A stretch of 64,000 nt of DNA, taken from NCBI RefSeq assembly GCF_021109255.1, contig NZ_JAJODG010000002.1. One strand, 5' to 3'. Below are positions 17,926 to 26,906 of the stretch, one piece after another. Origin of the DNA: Merdimmobilis hominis. GTDB taxonomy: Bacteria; Bacillota; Clostridia; Oscillospirales; Ruminococcaceae. Both the position numbers and the translations under genes were made by a program. How positions within the stretch are numbered: position 1 is the first letter of the stretch; each line of letters begins with the position of its first letter. The notes beneath the pieces are model-generated. The model was not told the origin of the DNA and searched no databases. It saw only the letters and a program-made list of their open reading frames with translations.

Positions 17926-18783
17926 TCATTGCAGCACGTGAGAGACCTCCAGCGGCAGCACCAACCGGTACCCCTCTCCCCCCACCGGGGCATTGGAAAT
18001 GGCGAGGAAGCATTCCCCCGCCGGGATATGCCTCCCCTCCCGCAGCAGTTCCATGCCATCCAGCCGGACCGCCGGCAACAGGCCTGGCCCTGTGGCATCC
18101 CGGTAAGGGATCAGCCGCAGGCTGGGTGGATAGCCCTCCCCCTTTTGGATGGCTTCCATCTCCTCCACCGTGAGGAGGGAGAGGACATCCGAAAGGCTGC
18201 ACAGTGCCACAGGCAGCCCGGAAAAAGGCTCCCGCAGGTGGTTGCCGGTGTCAAAGAGTGCGGGCAGAACCAAACGATTCTCCCCCCGGCGCAGGGTGGC
18301 AGCTAGCCGTTCCCCTGCGGCCTGCTCCCGGTGGAATATCCGCTGGAATACCGTCAGCAGCAGATAAGCGGCCCCGGTAAAGAGGATGAGGGTCACCGGG
18401 CGGATGTCGAAGTACACCACGCCGCTGTTGTAGATCATCCCCCGGGGGGAGAAGGCCATCCACAGGCCCAACATCGCCCCGGCAAACAAAAAAGAGCTGC
18501 AAAAGAAGATCAGCAGCTCCTTGCAGAATTTTCGCCACCCCCCAAAGGGGAAAGCCACAAAGACCATGGCCGCCGCTGCAACGAAACGGAAAAGGCCCAT
18601 GCCCAGCACGCTTTCCTGGGGGAGGAATATCCCCAGGGAAAACCCCGCCCCCAGCAGAGCCCCCCAAAAGAGGCGGAGCCGCACCACCGGCTGCCGGGCC
18701 AGGTGGAAAGTCCCCAAAAGAAGAAAGTAGTTGACCACAAAATTGATGGCCAGCAGCACATCCACATAAACGACCTGTGTCAT
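17926..18783 (-). CDS. spoIIGA: Sigma-E processing peptidase SpoIIGA
   Basis: 285 residues. The N-terminal half holds five hydrophobic segments (for example DVLLAINFVVNYFLLLG and VTLILFTGAAYLLLTVF) that place it in the membrane. The C-terminal half carries the aspartic-protease motif LFDTGN with Asp178, as in SpoIIGA, which cuts pro-SigE at the asymmetric septum. The gene is immediately upstream of sigE, as expected. AAGGAGG precedes the start. Length is near the family norm. Confidence 0.95.
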   Translation of the reverse strand: MTQVVYVDVLLAINFVVNYFLLLGTFHLARQPVVRLRLFWGALLGAGFSLGIFLPQESVLGMGLFRFVAAAAMVFVAFPFGGWRKFCKELLIFFCSSFLFAGAMLGLWMAFSPRGMIYNSGVVYFDIRPVTLILFTGAAYLLLTVFQRIFHREQAAGERLAATLRRGENRLVLPALFDTGNHLREPFSGLPVALCSLSDVLSLLTVEEMEAIQKGEGYPPSLRLIPYRDATGPGLLPAVRLDGMELLREGRHIPAGECFLAISNAPVGGEGYRLVLPLEVSHVLQ

Positions 18784-18817
18784 AGCGGCCTCCTTGGTGT
18801 TTCTAATCCTGTCTCCT

Positions 18818-18875
18818 ATTATAGGGCGGGACCTGGGGCAGAGGCTGTCGGAACCGGTGGGAAAATCCTGTCAAA
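18818..18875 (-). promoter_or_regulatory. Candidate Spo0A-controlled promoter of spoIIGA
   Basis: Minus-strand -10 TATAAT (18818-18823) has no recognisable -35 at the usual place. Instead the region upstream holds TGTCGGAA (18846-18853) and TGTCAAA (18869-18875) on the plus strand; the second is an exact core 0A box (TGTCRAA). The Bacillus spoIIG promoter is likewise activated by Spo0A from boxes at the -35. Assignment is inference. Confidence 0.45.
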
Positions 18876-19156
18876 AAACTCAAGGCCGCCCCTTTCCCTC
18901 CCCAGCGGATTCCCCGCTTTTTTGACCGGCTGCACCCTCTATTTTGGGCAAACCAAAGGTGGAATCCCCCTTCTTTCGGGGCGGTTTTCCTCCCTTCGCC
19001 GCTTTTCTCCGGCGCGCCAACAGGTTTGCACCGGTGGGTTCCTGGGGCTTCGCGCGTCTCCTGGCGGGGAGCTTTTTAGGGGCCGTTTCCACCCGCGGAT
19101 TCCACCTGAATGGCGACTGTGGCAACGCATCTCTTTAAAACTGCCAAAAAATAAAA
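18876..19156. other. Gene-free stretch
   Basis: About 280 bases with no supported gene. Open frames exist on both strands but code for low-complexity Arg/Lys/Pro-rich or Phe/Gly-rich peptides without ribosome sites. GGAATCC-like strings recur in both orientations (near 18907, 18960 and 19098). I see no promoter or known RNA. Confidence 0.5.
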
Positions 19157-19186
19157 AACAGCCGCTTGTGCGGCTGTTTTTGTCAT
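19154..19186 (-). terminator. Terminator after the DUF554 gene
   Basis: AAAACAGCCGC and GCGGCTGTTTTT pair around a short loop. On the minus strand it follows the stop at 19191 and runs into TTTTTTATTTTTT. Confidence 0.85.
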
Positions 19187-19190
19187 TCGA

Positions 19191-19874
19191 TTATAGACCC
19201 AGCAACCCCTTCCCCAGGAAGAAGATGGGCGGTACCAACAGGGCAGGCAGCAAGTTGAGGGTTTTGCAGTCCTTGATTTTCAGGATGGATAGGCCGGAAC
19301 TGGCGATGAGGAACCCGCCTACCACTGAAATTTCGGTCAGCAGTTCCGGAGTGAGAAACCCGGAGAGCATCCCCGCCCCCAGGTAGATGCTCCCCTGCCA
19401 GCAGAAGAGGAACACCGCCGCCAAAGCGATGCCGACCCCATAGGTGGAGGCCAGCACCATAGAGGTGACAAAATCCAAGGTGGCGTTGGTGAACAAGAAG
19501 GTGTTGTCCCCATGGAGGGCACTCTCCATCGGTCCCAGGATGGACAAGGTCCCCATACAGAAAAGGAGGATGGCGGTGGAGAGCCCCTGCCCCAGGTTGC
19601 CGGAGGCGAATTTGCCAGTCAGCTTTTGGAACCGGCCATCCACATTGAGGATAGTCCCCACCAGGCTGCCCACCGCCAGGCTGACAATAAACAGCACCGG
19701 ATACTGGCTTTTGGGCATGTTCTGCACCACCGAATTGATCCCCAGGCCCACGGCGGCAAGGCCCATGGCATGAAAAAGCCCCTCCTGATACTCCTCCCGG
19801 ATGCCTTTTTTCACTACGCTGCCGATGAGGCTCCCGGTCAGGATGGTGGCGGTGTTGACAATGGTTCCAATCAT
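19191..19874 (-). CDS. DUF554 family membrane protein
   Basis: A 227-residue integral membrane protein of the DUF554 (YdfK) family: MIGTIVNTATILTGSLIG at the N-terminus and six or so helices rich in Gly and Leu, ending in LLPALLVPPIFFLGKGLLGL. The family's function is not established; it is described only as a putative transporter. ATG 19874 follows AAAAAGGAG; the longer reading lacks a ribosome site. Single-gene unit with its own terminator. Confidence 0.88.
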   Translation of the reverse strand: MIGTIVNTATILTGSLIGSVVKKGIREEYQEGLFHAMGLAAVGLGINSVVQNMPKSQYPVLFIVSLAVGSLVGTILNVDGRFQKLTGKFASGNLGQGLSTAILLFCMGTLSILGPMESALHGDNTFLFTNATLDFVTSMVLASTYGVGIALAAVFLFCWQGSIYLGAGMLSGFLTPELLTEISVVGGFLIASSGLSILKIKDCKTLNLLPALLVPPIFFLGKGLLGL

Positions 19875-19969
19875 AGCGGTACGCTCCTTTTTCTGATGTA
19901 TAGGAACAGAGTAAACCCTCAAGTGGCTAGAGAGTCAAGAGAGGCAAAAAAATTTCCCGGGGAAACCTC

Positions 19970-20785
19970 TTACCGGGAAAAAGGGATTTGTAGTTCGGTG
20001 ACAAACTGGGCTTCATCCCCGGTGATGCCCCCGTCGATAAGGGCAATCTCCACCGAATCCCCCGCTAACCGGTACCCCCGCTCCGATAGATAGGCCAGCA
20101 TCTGCCGGTAATAGGACGCCGCATCCTGATGAACCCCGCCAAACCGAAGAACCAAATACTCCGATGCCGCAAGGCAGGTTTGCGCCTCCGCCTGCTCCCG
20201 CCCTTCCAAGAACACAAAGATGCCGCAAAACCGGTCCATCCGGCGGGTGAGGAGATCCTCCCGGCTGACTGCCACCCCCACCTTCCCCAAAAACATGGCC
20301 GCCTCCAGTCGGTTCTGCCGCTCCAGCTCCCGGATGGGGAGTTCCAAATCCTCATCCAACGGGATCTCCCGGCGCAGGTACGCTACAGGGCGGGGGCCGA
20401 ACCAGCGCTCCTCGATGACCTCCCTTTGCCCCGTCTGGGCTTCCTCCAGCTGGGCAAGGCGGTTTTGCAGCTTCTGTTCCGCCAATTCCAACTCCTGACG
20501 GTGCCGGGCAATCTCCCCTTGCTGTTCCCGCAAAAGGCCGACAAGGCCAGGTAGTTCCCGGTTTTCACAGACGCATTTGATTTTGCCAATGGGAACCGAA
20601 AGGCCCCTCAGGTATTTGATGGTGTTGAGCCGTTCAAACTGCCGGGTGGAGTAGTACCGGTAGCCGGTGGTGGGGTCGGTGTATTCCGGCGGCAGCAGGC
20701 CGATTTGATCGTAATACCGCAGCGTGGGGACGCTGATCGCAAACAGCTTGGCCATCTCCCCGATGGAGAATAAAGTTTTTGTCAT
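19970..20785 (-). CDS. MerR family transcriptional regulator with GyrI-like effector domain
   Basis: Residues 1-70 are a MerR winged-helix domain (IGEMAKLFAISVPTLRYYDQIGLLPP, then TGYRYYS). A coiled coil spans about 75-120 (LVGLLREQQGEIARHRQELELAEQKL). The C-terminal 150 residues resemble the GyrI/BmrR drug-binding fold (VEIALIDGG near the end). Such proteins sense small hydrophobic cations and twist the promoter to activate pumps. AGGAGGAAAT precedes the start. It follows the GNAT gene by 27 bases, likely co-transcribed; its target is not evident. Confidence 0.9.
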   Translation of the reverse strand: MTKTLFSIGEMAKLFAISVPTLRYYDQIGLLPPEYTDPTTGYRYYSTRQFERLNTIKYLRGLSVPIGKIKCVCENRELPGLVGLLREQQGEIARHRQELELAEQKLQNRLAQLEEAQTGQREVIEERWFGPRPVAYLRREIPLDEDLELPIRELERQNRLEAAMFLGKVGVAVSREDLLTRRMDRFCGIFVFLEGREQAEAQTCLAASEYLVLRFGGVHQDAASYYRQMLAYLSERGYRLAGDSVEIALIDGGITGDEAQFVTELQIPFSR

Positions 20786-20812
20786 ATTTCCTCCTCGCGC
20801 TGGAGAGCTCCT

Positions 20813-21418
20813 TCACAGCTCCTCTTTAAAATGCATAGGATGGCGTTCCCAATAGCCCCGGTAGACCCGGTCACTCCGCCCATCCAGGTTGAGCTGATAC
20901 AGCCGGAACACCACCGGAAAGCCCTTGGGCTGCCACTGCTCCTGATAGGAGTAGCAGTAGGCCATGCCCAGTTTTTGCATCACCCTGCCGCTGGCGGGGT
21001 TCTCCCGGTCGTGGGTGGCGGTTAGGTAGGGGACCGACCCCCTCTGCCGCAGGTGTTCCACCACCGCCTGGCAGGCCTCGGCGATCATGCCGTTTCCCCA
21101 ATGCTCCCGGGCGATAGCATAGCCGAGATCATAGGGCTCCCCCTCCCCCAGATGGACATACCCGACGGGCTGTTCGTGCCCTTTTCGGCAGACGGCGTAA
21201 CGGTATCCCCAAGGCTTGTGGTAAAATTCCAGATACTCCCCCAAAAGCCGCTCTGCCTCCGCCCTCTCCACAAGTGGGAACCAAGGGAGGAAGGTGTTGA
21301 CCTCCCGGTCGCTCATAAGGGCAAACAGGGCATCCTCGTCCCCTGGGGCAAACCGCCGCAGTATCAGCCGGTCTGTCTCCAACGCCGGGGTGTTTTCCAC
21401 GGTGGAACAGTTCCTCAT
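20813..21418 (-). CDS. GNAT family N-acetyltransferase (RimJ/RimL type)
   Basis: 201 residues with the RimJ/RimL layout: LETDRLILRRF at the N-terminus, YAIAREHWGNGMIAEACQAVVEHL (acetyl-CoA loop and helix), then N.AS.RVMQKLGM. These enzymes acetylate amino groups of protein N-termini, amino-sugars or drugs; the substrate cannot be told here. GGAGGGCGAAGG lies before the start. First gene of a likely two-gene unit with the MerR regulator, which hints at a detoxification role. Confidence 0.88.
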   Translation of the reverse strand: MRNCSTVENTPALETDRLILRRFAPGDEDALFALMSDREVNTFLPWFPLVERAEAERLLGEYLEFYHKPWGYRYAVCRKGHEQPVGYVHLGEGEPYDLGYAIAREHWGNGMIAEACQAVVEHLRQRGSVPYLTATHDRENPASGRVMQKLGMAYCYSYQEQWQPKGFPVVFRLYQLNLDGRSDRVYRGYWERHPMHFKEEL

Positions 21419-21549
21419 CCTTCGCCCTCCTCTAGGGGGACGCCGTCAAGCGCCCCCATTTGGAAACATTGTACTACAAGAGGGCAGAAAAGTCGACAGC
21501 CCCTGCCGTGAAAAAGGGGATTTCCCCTTTGAAAAAGCCTTTCTTCACA

Positions 21550-21578
21550 TTGCGGGGGGCCGTAAAAGATGCTATCAT
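21550..21578 (+). promoter_or_regulatory. Promoter of the EndoQ-UvrD gene
   Basis: TTGCGG, 17 bases, TATCAT, about 40 bases before the start at 21620. Confidence 0.45.
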
Positions 21579-21619
21579 AGGCTTTGTTGACACATATTGA
21601 CATTGTTAGGGGGATTGTT

Positions 21620-24600
21620 ATGTACATAGCAGACCTGCACATCCACTCCAAATACTCCCGGGCTACCAGCCGGGACGGCGACCTCCCCCACCTGGACTAC
21701 TGGGCCCGGCGCAAGGGCATTGCACTGGTGGGGACCGGCGACTTCACCCACCCCGCTTGGCGCCAGGAGCTGGAGGAGCGCCTGGCGCCGGCAGAGGATG
21801 GCTACTACACCTTAAAAGAGGAATTCCGCCTGCCTCTCTCCATAGCTGGGGAAACACCCCCGCCCCGGTTTGTCGTCACCGGGGAGATCAGCAACATCTA
21901 CAAGAAAAACGGCCGCACCCGCAAGGTGCACAACCTGATCCTCCTTCCCAGCCTGGAGGCGGCGGACACCCTCTCCCGGCGGCTGGAGGCCATCGGCAAC
22001 ATCCACTCCGATGGGCGGCCCATCCTGGGGCTGGACAGCCGGGACCTCCTGGAGATCACCCTGGAAGCCTGCCCAGAAGCCATCTTCATCCCCGCCCACA
22101 TCTGGACCCCCCACTTCTCCATGTTCGGGGCCTTCTCCGGTTTTGACACGGTGGAGGAGTGCTACGGCGATCTGACCCCCTACATCCACGGGGTGGAGAC
22201 CGGCCTTTCCTCCGACCCGCCCATGAACTGGCGTCTCTCCGCCTTGGACCGGTTCACCCTGCTCTCCAACTCCGACGCCCACTCCCCTCAAAAGCTGGGA
22301 CGGGAGGGGAACCTTCTCACCTGCCCCCTCACCTACCCAGCCCTTTCCAAGGCCATTGAGACCGGGGAGGGCTTTGCCGGCACCTTGGAATTCTTCCCCG
22401 AGGAAGGCAAATACCACCTGGACGGCCACCGCAGCTGCGGCCTCTGCCTCACCCCCCAGGAGACCATCGCTTACGGCGGCAAATGCCCGGTCTGCGGCAA
22501 GAAAATTACCATCGGGGTGGAACACCGGGTGGAGGAACTGGCCGACCGGCCGGCGGGTTTTCTGCCCCAGGGCCGCAAGCCCTTTGAAAGCCTCGCCCCC
22601 GTGGACGAGGTGATCGCCGCCTCCACTGGGGCCTCCCTGGGGGTGAAAACCCAGCGGCTCTGCGACCGGTTGGTGGAGGAACTGGGCCCCGAATTCGCCA
22701 TCCTGCGGGAAATCCCCATCTCTGACATCGAGCAGGCGGCAGGCCCCTGCGTGGCCGAAGGCATCCGCCGGATGCGGCTCGGTCAGGTGGAGCGGTCCGC
22801 CGGGTACGATGGGGAATACGGTTCCATCTCCCTCCTTTCCCCCGAGGAAATTGAGTGCATCAGCGGCCAGGTCTCCCTCTTCGGCGCGCCAGAAGCCGCT
22901 CTCATCCGCAAAAAGAAACCGGCATCCCAGGTGAAATACCCCAAAGTCCTCCCCCCTGCCCAGGAAGCGCCCCGGCCGCTGGCCCAAGGGCTCAACCCCC
23001 AGCAGCAGGAGGCGGTGGAAAGTCTCGATCCGGCCGTCGCGGTGGTGGCCGGCCCCGGCACCGGCAAAACCAAGACCTTGGTGGCCCGGGTGGTCCACCT
23101 CATCCGGGAAGAGGGGGTCAAACCCCAAGAGATCACCGCCGTCACCTTCACCAACCAGGCAGCCGCTGAGATGCGCCAGAGGCTGGAACAGGAACTGGGC
23201 GGCAAACGAGCGGTCAAAGGGCTGACCATCGGCACCTTCCACGCCATCTGCCGGGGGCTTTTGGGGGAAGTTCGCCTGCTGACCGAGGAGGATTCGCTGG
23301 CCCTTGGGGAGCAGCTTCTCGCCGACCTGGGGCGCAAGGGCTCCCCGCAAAAGCTGGTCCGCCAGGTCTCCCAGCTTAAAAACGGCTGCCCCTCCGATCT
23401 GGAAAAAGATGTTTTTGACGAATACTGCCGCCGCCAGCAGGCCACCGGCCTCCTGGACTTTGACGACCTTCTCCGGCGGGCGCTGGAAGAGGACTTTGGT
23501 GGGAATCCCGCTTTCCACCACCTGCTGGTGGACGAGTTCCAGGACTGCAACGACCTACAATACCAGCTGGTGCGCCAGTGGAGCCAAGGGGGAAAAAGCC
23601 TCTTTGTCATCGGCGATCCAGACCAGTCCATCTACGGGTTCCGGGGCGCCCAAGGCCGGTGCTTCGACCGCCTGCGGGAGGATCTGCCCCAGCTGAGGAC
23701 CATCCGCCTGACTGAAAACTACCGCTCCACCCCGGAAATCCTGTCCTGTGCCCTTTCCGCCATCGCCCCCAATCCAGGGGAGGGGCGGGTGCTCCATCCC
23801 AACCGGGAAGGCGGTCCCAGGGTGCGGCTGGTGGAGGCGGACAGCGAAATGGCCGAAGGGATCTTCCTCGCCAAGGAGATCAGCCGGATGGCTGGCGGCG
23901 TGGATATGGTGGAGTCCGACCAGGCGGCGGCCCGCAGCGAGTACCACCCCTTTTCGGAGATTGCGGTGCTCTGCCGGACCCACCACCAGCTGGACTTACT
24001 GGAAAAATGCCTGCGCCACGACAGCATCCCCTGCCTCATCTACGGCCGGGAGGATTACCTTTGTGACCCCCAAGTGCGGGGGCTACTCAGCTTCTTTCGC
24101 TGGATGAAGGACCCCGGCGACACCGCCATGCTGGAACAGGCCCTCTCCAAACTCTGGGATTGCCCAGCGGACTTAATCTCCCGCGTTCAAGGGGTTTTTA
24201 ATAGCTGTAAAGCAATTGACCTTGACAGCCTAAAAGAAGCATTTTCCGGCTTTGGCCACCTGGAATTGTGGCTGCGTGCAGTGGAGGACACCCTCCCCCA
24301 TTTTTGCCGGGAAAAGCCCCGCAAGCTGTTCGAACGGCTGCTGGGTGGGGAAAAACCCTCCCGTCCAGTAGAGAAGCTGCTGCACGCCGCCGCCTTCCAC
24401 TCCACCATGCCCTCCCTGTTGGATGCCCTCCTGCTGGGAAGGGAAGGCGACCTCTGCCGGGCTTCCGGCAAGGCTTATGCCCCCGGTGCAGTGCGGCTTA
24501 TGACCCTCCACGGCGCCAAAGGATTGGAATTCCCGGTGGTGTTCCTCTGCGGGGTAAAAGCCGGGATACTCCCCCTGGAATCCCCCCAGCATCCCACGGA

Positions 24601-24772
24601 CCCAGAGGAGGAACGGCGGCTCTTCTTTGTGGGGATCACCCGGGCGCGGGAGGAATTGATCCTCACCACTTCCCCGGAGCCCTCCCCTTTCCTGAACGGT
24701 CTGAGGGAGTTGGATCGGGAGCACGCCGGCCCCAAACGCTCGGCTAATATGGAACAGCTGACCCTCTTTTAA
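21620..24772 (+). CDS. Endonuclease Q-like PHP nuclease fused to UvrD-family helicase
   Basis: A 1050-residue fusion. Residues 1-400 match endonuclease Q: PHP-type metal motif DLHIHSKYSRA, GTGDFTHP, NSDAHSP, and a Cys4 zinc ribbon near 275 (CGLC ... CPVCGK). EndoQ, known from some archaea and a few bacteria, nicks DNA 5' to uracil, hypoxanthine or abasic sites. From about 455 on it is a complete SF1 helicase: GPGTGKT (about 478), LLVDEFQD (637), GDPDQSIYGFRG, TENYRST, TLHGAKGLEFPVV, and GITRAREE. Together this suggests a one-protein lesion cutter and unwinder. ATG 21620 follows TTAGGGGG; the longer reading lacks a site. The function of the fusion is inference. Confidence 0.9.
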   Translation: MYIADLHIHSKYSRATSRDGDLPHLDYWARRKGIALVGTGDFTHPAWRQELEERLAPAEDGYYTLKEEFRLPLSIAGETPPPRFVVTGEISNIYKKNGRTRKVHNLILLPSLEAADTLSRRLEAIGNIHSDGRPILGLDSRDLLEITLEACPEAIFIPAHIWTPHFSMFGAFSGFDTVEECYGDLTPYIHGVETGLSSDPPMNWRLSALDRFTLLSNSDAHSPQKLGREGNLLTCPLTYPALSKAIETGEGFAGTLEFFPEEGKYHLDGHRSCGLCLTPQETIAYGGKCPVCGKKITIGVEHRVEELADRPAGFLPQGRKPFESLAPVDEVIAASTGASLGVKTQRLCDRLVEELGPEFAILREIPISDIEQAAGPCVAEGIRRMRLGQVERSAGYDGEYGSISLLSPEEIECISGQVSLFGAPEAALIRKKKPASQVKYPKVLPPAQEAPRPLAQGLNPQQQEAVESLDPAVAVVAGPGTGKTKTLVARVVHLIREEGVKPQEITAVTFTNQAAAEMRQRLEQELGGKRAVKGLTIGTFHAICRGLLGEVRLLTEEDSLALGEQLLADLGRKGSPQKLVRQVSQLKNGCPSDLEKDVFDEYCRRQQATGLLDFDDLLRRALEEDFGGNPAFHHLLVDEFQDCNDLQYQLVRQWSQGGKSLFVIGDPDQSIYGFRGAQGRCFDRLREDLPQLRTIRLTENYRSTPEILSCALSAIAPNPGEGRVLHPNREGGPRVRLVEADSEMAEGIFLAKEISRMAGGVDMVESDQAAARSEYHPFSEIAVLCRTHHQLDLLEKCLRHDSIPCLIYGREDYLCDPQVRGLLSFFRWMKDPGDTAMLEQALSKLWDCPADLISRVQGVFNSCKAIDLDSLKEAFSGFGHLELWLRAVEDTLPHFCREKPRKLFERLLGGEKPSRPVEKLLHAAAFHSTMPSLLDALLLGREGDLCRASGKAYAPGAVRLMTLHGAKGLEFPVVFLCGVKAGILPLESPQHPTDPEEERRLFFVGITRAREELILTTSPEPSPFLNGLRELDREHAGPKRSANMEQLTLF

Positions 24773-24778
24773 AGCAGA

Positions 24779-24818
24779 AGCGCCTCCCCATCCCGATGAG
24801 ATGGGGAGGCGCTTTTCG
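24779..24818 (+). terminator. Terminator after the EndoQ-UvrD gene
   Basis: AAGCGCCTCCCCATC and GATGGGGAGGCGCTT make a 15-bp perfect stem followed by TTCGATTT. Convergent with the oxidoreductase gene, so possibly bidirectional. Confidence 0.88.
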
Positions 24819-24884
24819 ATTTGGAGCGAGTCCCCACGGTCTGCACACGGCGGTATTCTGGGTGCCCGCTCATGCGCCAACTGG

Positions 24885-25940
24885 TCAGCGGGCTTTTCCC
24901 TCTCCAAAAAGCCGGATGCTGGTGATCCCGGAGGCCATCACCAGACTGCGAAAAAAAGGCTGGTACATCCCCAGGCACTTGATGTTTTTGAGGAGCAGCT
25001 TCCACCGCAGGCTTCGGGTTTTTTGGAAGTAGGCCCGATGGGGGTCAGGTTCCCCTAAGCTTTCACAAAGGGCCACGGCGCTGTTGATGGCGGAGCTGAT
25101 CCCTTCCAGCGAACTGGGGCTGATAAATCCGGCTGCCTCCCCAATGAGGAACACCCCATCCCCGCCGCAACAGAAGCTCTTGGGGCTTTTGGGACGGAGC
25201 ACCAGGCAGGCTTCGGTCTTGACTGGCTCCCCAAAGGGGAAGCCATACTGCCGCAGTTTCTCTTTCTGCCGTTCAAATTGAGCGCGACAGCTTTTGGGGG
25301 CAAAGGCACCGCCGTAGATCAGGTACTCATCCTTGTGGATGGTCCAGGCGCAGCAGTCGGTAGTTTCCGGGTCAAAGATACAGGAATAAAAAGGACGGGT
25401 TGCCACATCCTTGGCCAAAAACCACTGCTGGATGGCCACATACCGCCGGGTTTTCAGCGGCCCGAAGCACTGGCTTCGCACTACGGAACCCGCGCCGTCT
25501 GCCCCCACCAACTGCTTGGCAAACACGGTGTGGAGGCTTCCCCCGGCAGAATAGCCCACTAGGAAGCCCCCTCCCTGCCGCCGGATGGAACAACACCGGC
25601 CGCAGACCTGTTCCACCCCTGGGGGCAGAATGGACCGAAGCCAGAGGTCAAATTTCTCCCGATCCAGATTGATGTACATCCGCTGGTAATGGCGCTCCTT
25701 CCAGGTGGCCAGGTCGATGGTTTTGACGGCGAAGATTTGCGGGTCCACCAGGATTTCCTTGGGCAATGTGATTTCAAACCGGGCCAATGCCTTTTGGGCG
25801 TCTGGGGAGAGCAGGCCGCCGCAAGGCTTGGGACGGCCGTTTTGATCCAGCAGAAGGATTTTTCGGTTTTCCCCGGCAATGCGGGCAAAGGTCGCCCCTG
25901 CTGGGCCGCCGCCCACTACTACTATGTCAAACTGCTCCAT
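24885..25940 (-). CDS. FAD-dependent oxidoreductase, geranylgeranyl-reductase-like
   Basis: 351 residues. The N-terminus has the dinucleotide fold VVVGGGPAGATFARI, then RPKPCGGLLS, a signature of the geranylgeranyl reductase/FixC-like group. A second FAD motif, GDGVFLIGEAAGF, comes near residue 270 and is followed by SSLEGISSAINSA. Members reduce isoprenoid double bonds or act on other hydrophobic substrates. The start at 25940 follows CAGGAGGG. Its 5' region carries a TGTTCAA box and the palindromic repeat described separately. It faces a TetR regulator, which may control it. Confidence 0.87.
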   Translation of the reverse strand: MEQFDIVVVGGGPAGATFARIAGENRKILLLDQNGRPKPCGGLLSPDAQKALARFEITLPKEILVDPQIFAVKTIDLATWKERHYQRMYINLDREKFDLWLRSILPPGVEQVCGRCCSIRRQGGGFLVGYSAGGSLHTVFAKQLVGADGAGSVVRSQCFGPLKTRRYVAIQQWFLAKDVATRPFYSCIFDPETTDCCAWTIHKDEYLIYGGAFAPKSCRAQFERQKEKLRQYGFPFGEPVKTEACLVLRPKSPKSFCCGGDGVFLIGEAAGFISPSSLEGISSAINSAVALCESLGEPDPHRAYFQKTRSLRWKLLLKNIKCLGMYQPFFRSLVMASGITSIRLFGEGKAR

Positions 25941-25974
25941 GGCATGCCCTCCTGTTTGTTCAACGGTTTCCAAT

Positions 25975-26010
25975 CTTCCCCAATAATCGCTTTGCGATCA
26001 TTGTACCATA
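25975..26010. repeat. Palindromic box with -10, copy 1
   Basis: CTTCCCCAATAATCGC, TTT, GCGATCATTG, then TACC: a 10-bp dyad with one mismatch. The minus strand reads TACAAT at its upstream edge (26000-26005), which can be the -10 of the oxidoreductase gene. A near copy occurs at 54795-54830. Confidence 0.6.
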
Positions 26011-26199
26011 GAAATCAGGGTGAGGTCGAGTATCCGCACAGTTTTCCAAATGGCCATAATCCTGCTGCAAGCGGAAACCACATCCTATTTTAAAAGAAAC
26101 CCGCCATTCTAGCCCATCTTTTCCAGAAAATTTTCGGGATATTCACGGAATTTTTGGAAGAAAGCACAAAACACTGATGAAAAATTTGCAACTTTCCCC

Positions 26200-26240
26200 T
26201 TGACGCTGGGATAAAACGGTGCTATCCTATTCATTGAACA
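26200..26240 (+). promoter_or_regulatory. tetR promoter with TGTTCAA-type box
   Basis: TTGACG (26200-26205), 17 bases, TATCCT (26223-26228), then TTGAACA at 26234-26240, at or just past the start of transcription. The same heptamer (as TGTTCAA) recurs before the oxidoreductase and MATE genes. Confidence 0.6.
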
Positions 26241-26267
26241 AACGTATAATGAAAGTGAGATGATCCC

Positions 26268-26906
26268 TTGGCACGGGCTGAAAAAGCCACTATGCGGCAG
26301 GAACAGGCCGCAGAAACCAAACAAAAGCTGCTGGATTCCGCCCGGAAACTCTTTGCCGAAAGGGGCTTTTCCGGCACTCCAGTGCGGAGCATCAACCGCA
26401 GTGTGGGCCTTGCCGACGGCCTTCTGTACCACTACTTCCCCGGCGGCAAAAAGGAGATTTTTCAGGTGATTGTGGAGGAGAGCTTCCGCCGGATACTAGA
26501 GGAAATCCACCAGCGCAGTCTGGAGGACAATTTTGACGGCATCCCTCTGGAAACTGTATTGGAACAGGTCTACCGCAACTTCGCCGAAATCCTCCGAGAC
26601 AATCTGGACATCTTCAAAATCTTCTTCCGGGAAGGTGAAGTCCGGGAATTTATCTCGTGGGATGAGATCGACTCCATCCTCAAAAACCGGTACCGCTGGC
26701 TGCCTGAACTGCTGAAACAGCGGGCGGAAGCGGGTGAAATCCGGGAAATGGATTACGAAAGCGCCGCCGACACCATCATCGCCTTGATGATAAATCACTT
26801 GATGGCCAAATTGGTGGGTATCGTCCCCCCCCATTTGAGCGATCCCCAAAAGCGGGCGCGGCTGATTCGGTATCAGGTCAGCTTATGGAAAATCCCTCGC
26901 CCTTGA
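26268..26906 (+). CDS. TetR family transcriptional repressor
   Basis: About 212 residues. The N-terminal DNA-binding domain is clear: KLLDSARKLFAERGFSGTPVRSINRSVGLADGLLYHYFPGGKKEIF. The rest is the helical ligand-binding and dimer domain. I keep the TTG start at 26268, with GTGAG upstream; an ATG at 26292 is possible and would shorten it by eight residues. It lies between a FAD oxidoreductase and a MATE pump, both with matching boxes in front, so it probably represses all three and responds to a toxic compound (inference). Confidence 0.88.
   Translation: MARAEKATMRQEQAAETKQKLLDSARKLFAERGFSGTPVRSINRSVGLADGLLYHYFPGGKKEIFQVIVEESFRRILEEIHQRSLEDNFDGIPLETVLEQVYRNFAEILRDNLDIFKIFFREGEVREFISWDEIDSILKNRYRWLPELLKQRAEAGEIREMDYESAADTIIALMINHLMAKLVGIVPPHLSDPQKRARLIRYQVSLWKIPRP

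Noticed and set aside
18880..19138. Possible small basic protein in the gap between spoIIGA and DUF554
   Set aside because: Both strands are open, neither has a ribosome site, and composition is low-complexity.
18331..19386. Plus-strand 351-codon frame across spoIIGA and the gap behind it
   Set aside because: Pro/Gln/Arg-rich throughout, no start signal, opposite to spoIIGA and into the DUF554 gene.
21812..23521. 569-codon open frame antisense to the EndoQ-UvrD gene
   Set aside because: It lies wholly opposite a gene with clear catalytic motifs. The peptide is Gly/Phe/Asp-rich with no family traits, as expected when the codon bias of a GC-rich gene leaves the opposite frame open.
26292..26906. 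ATG 26292 as the tetR start
   Set aside because: Possible, but it has no ribosome site, while the TTG at 26268 has a weak one; left as an alternative.
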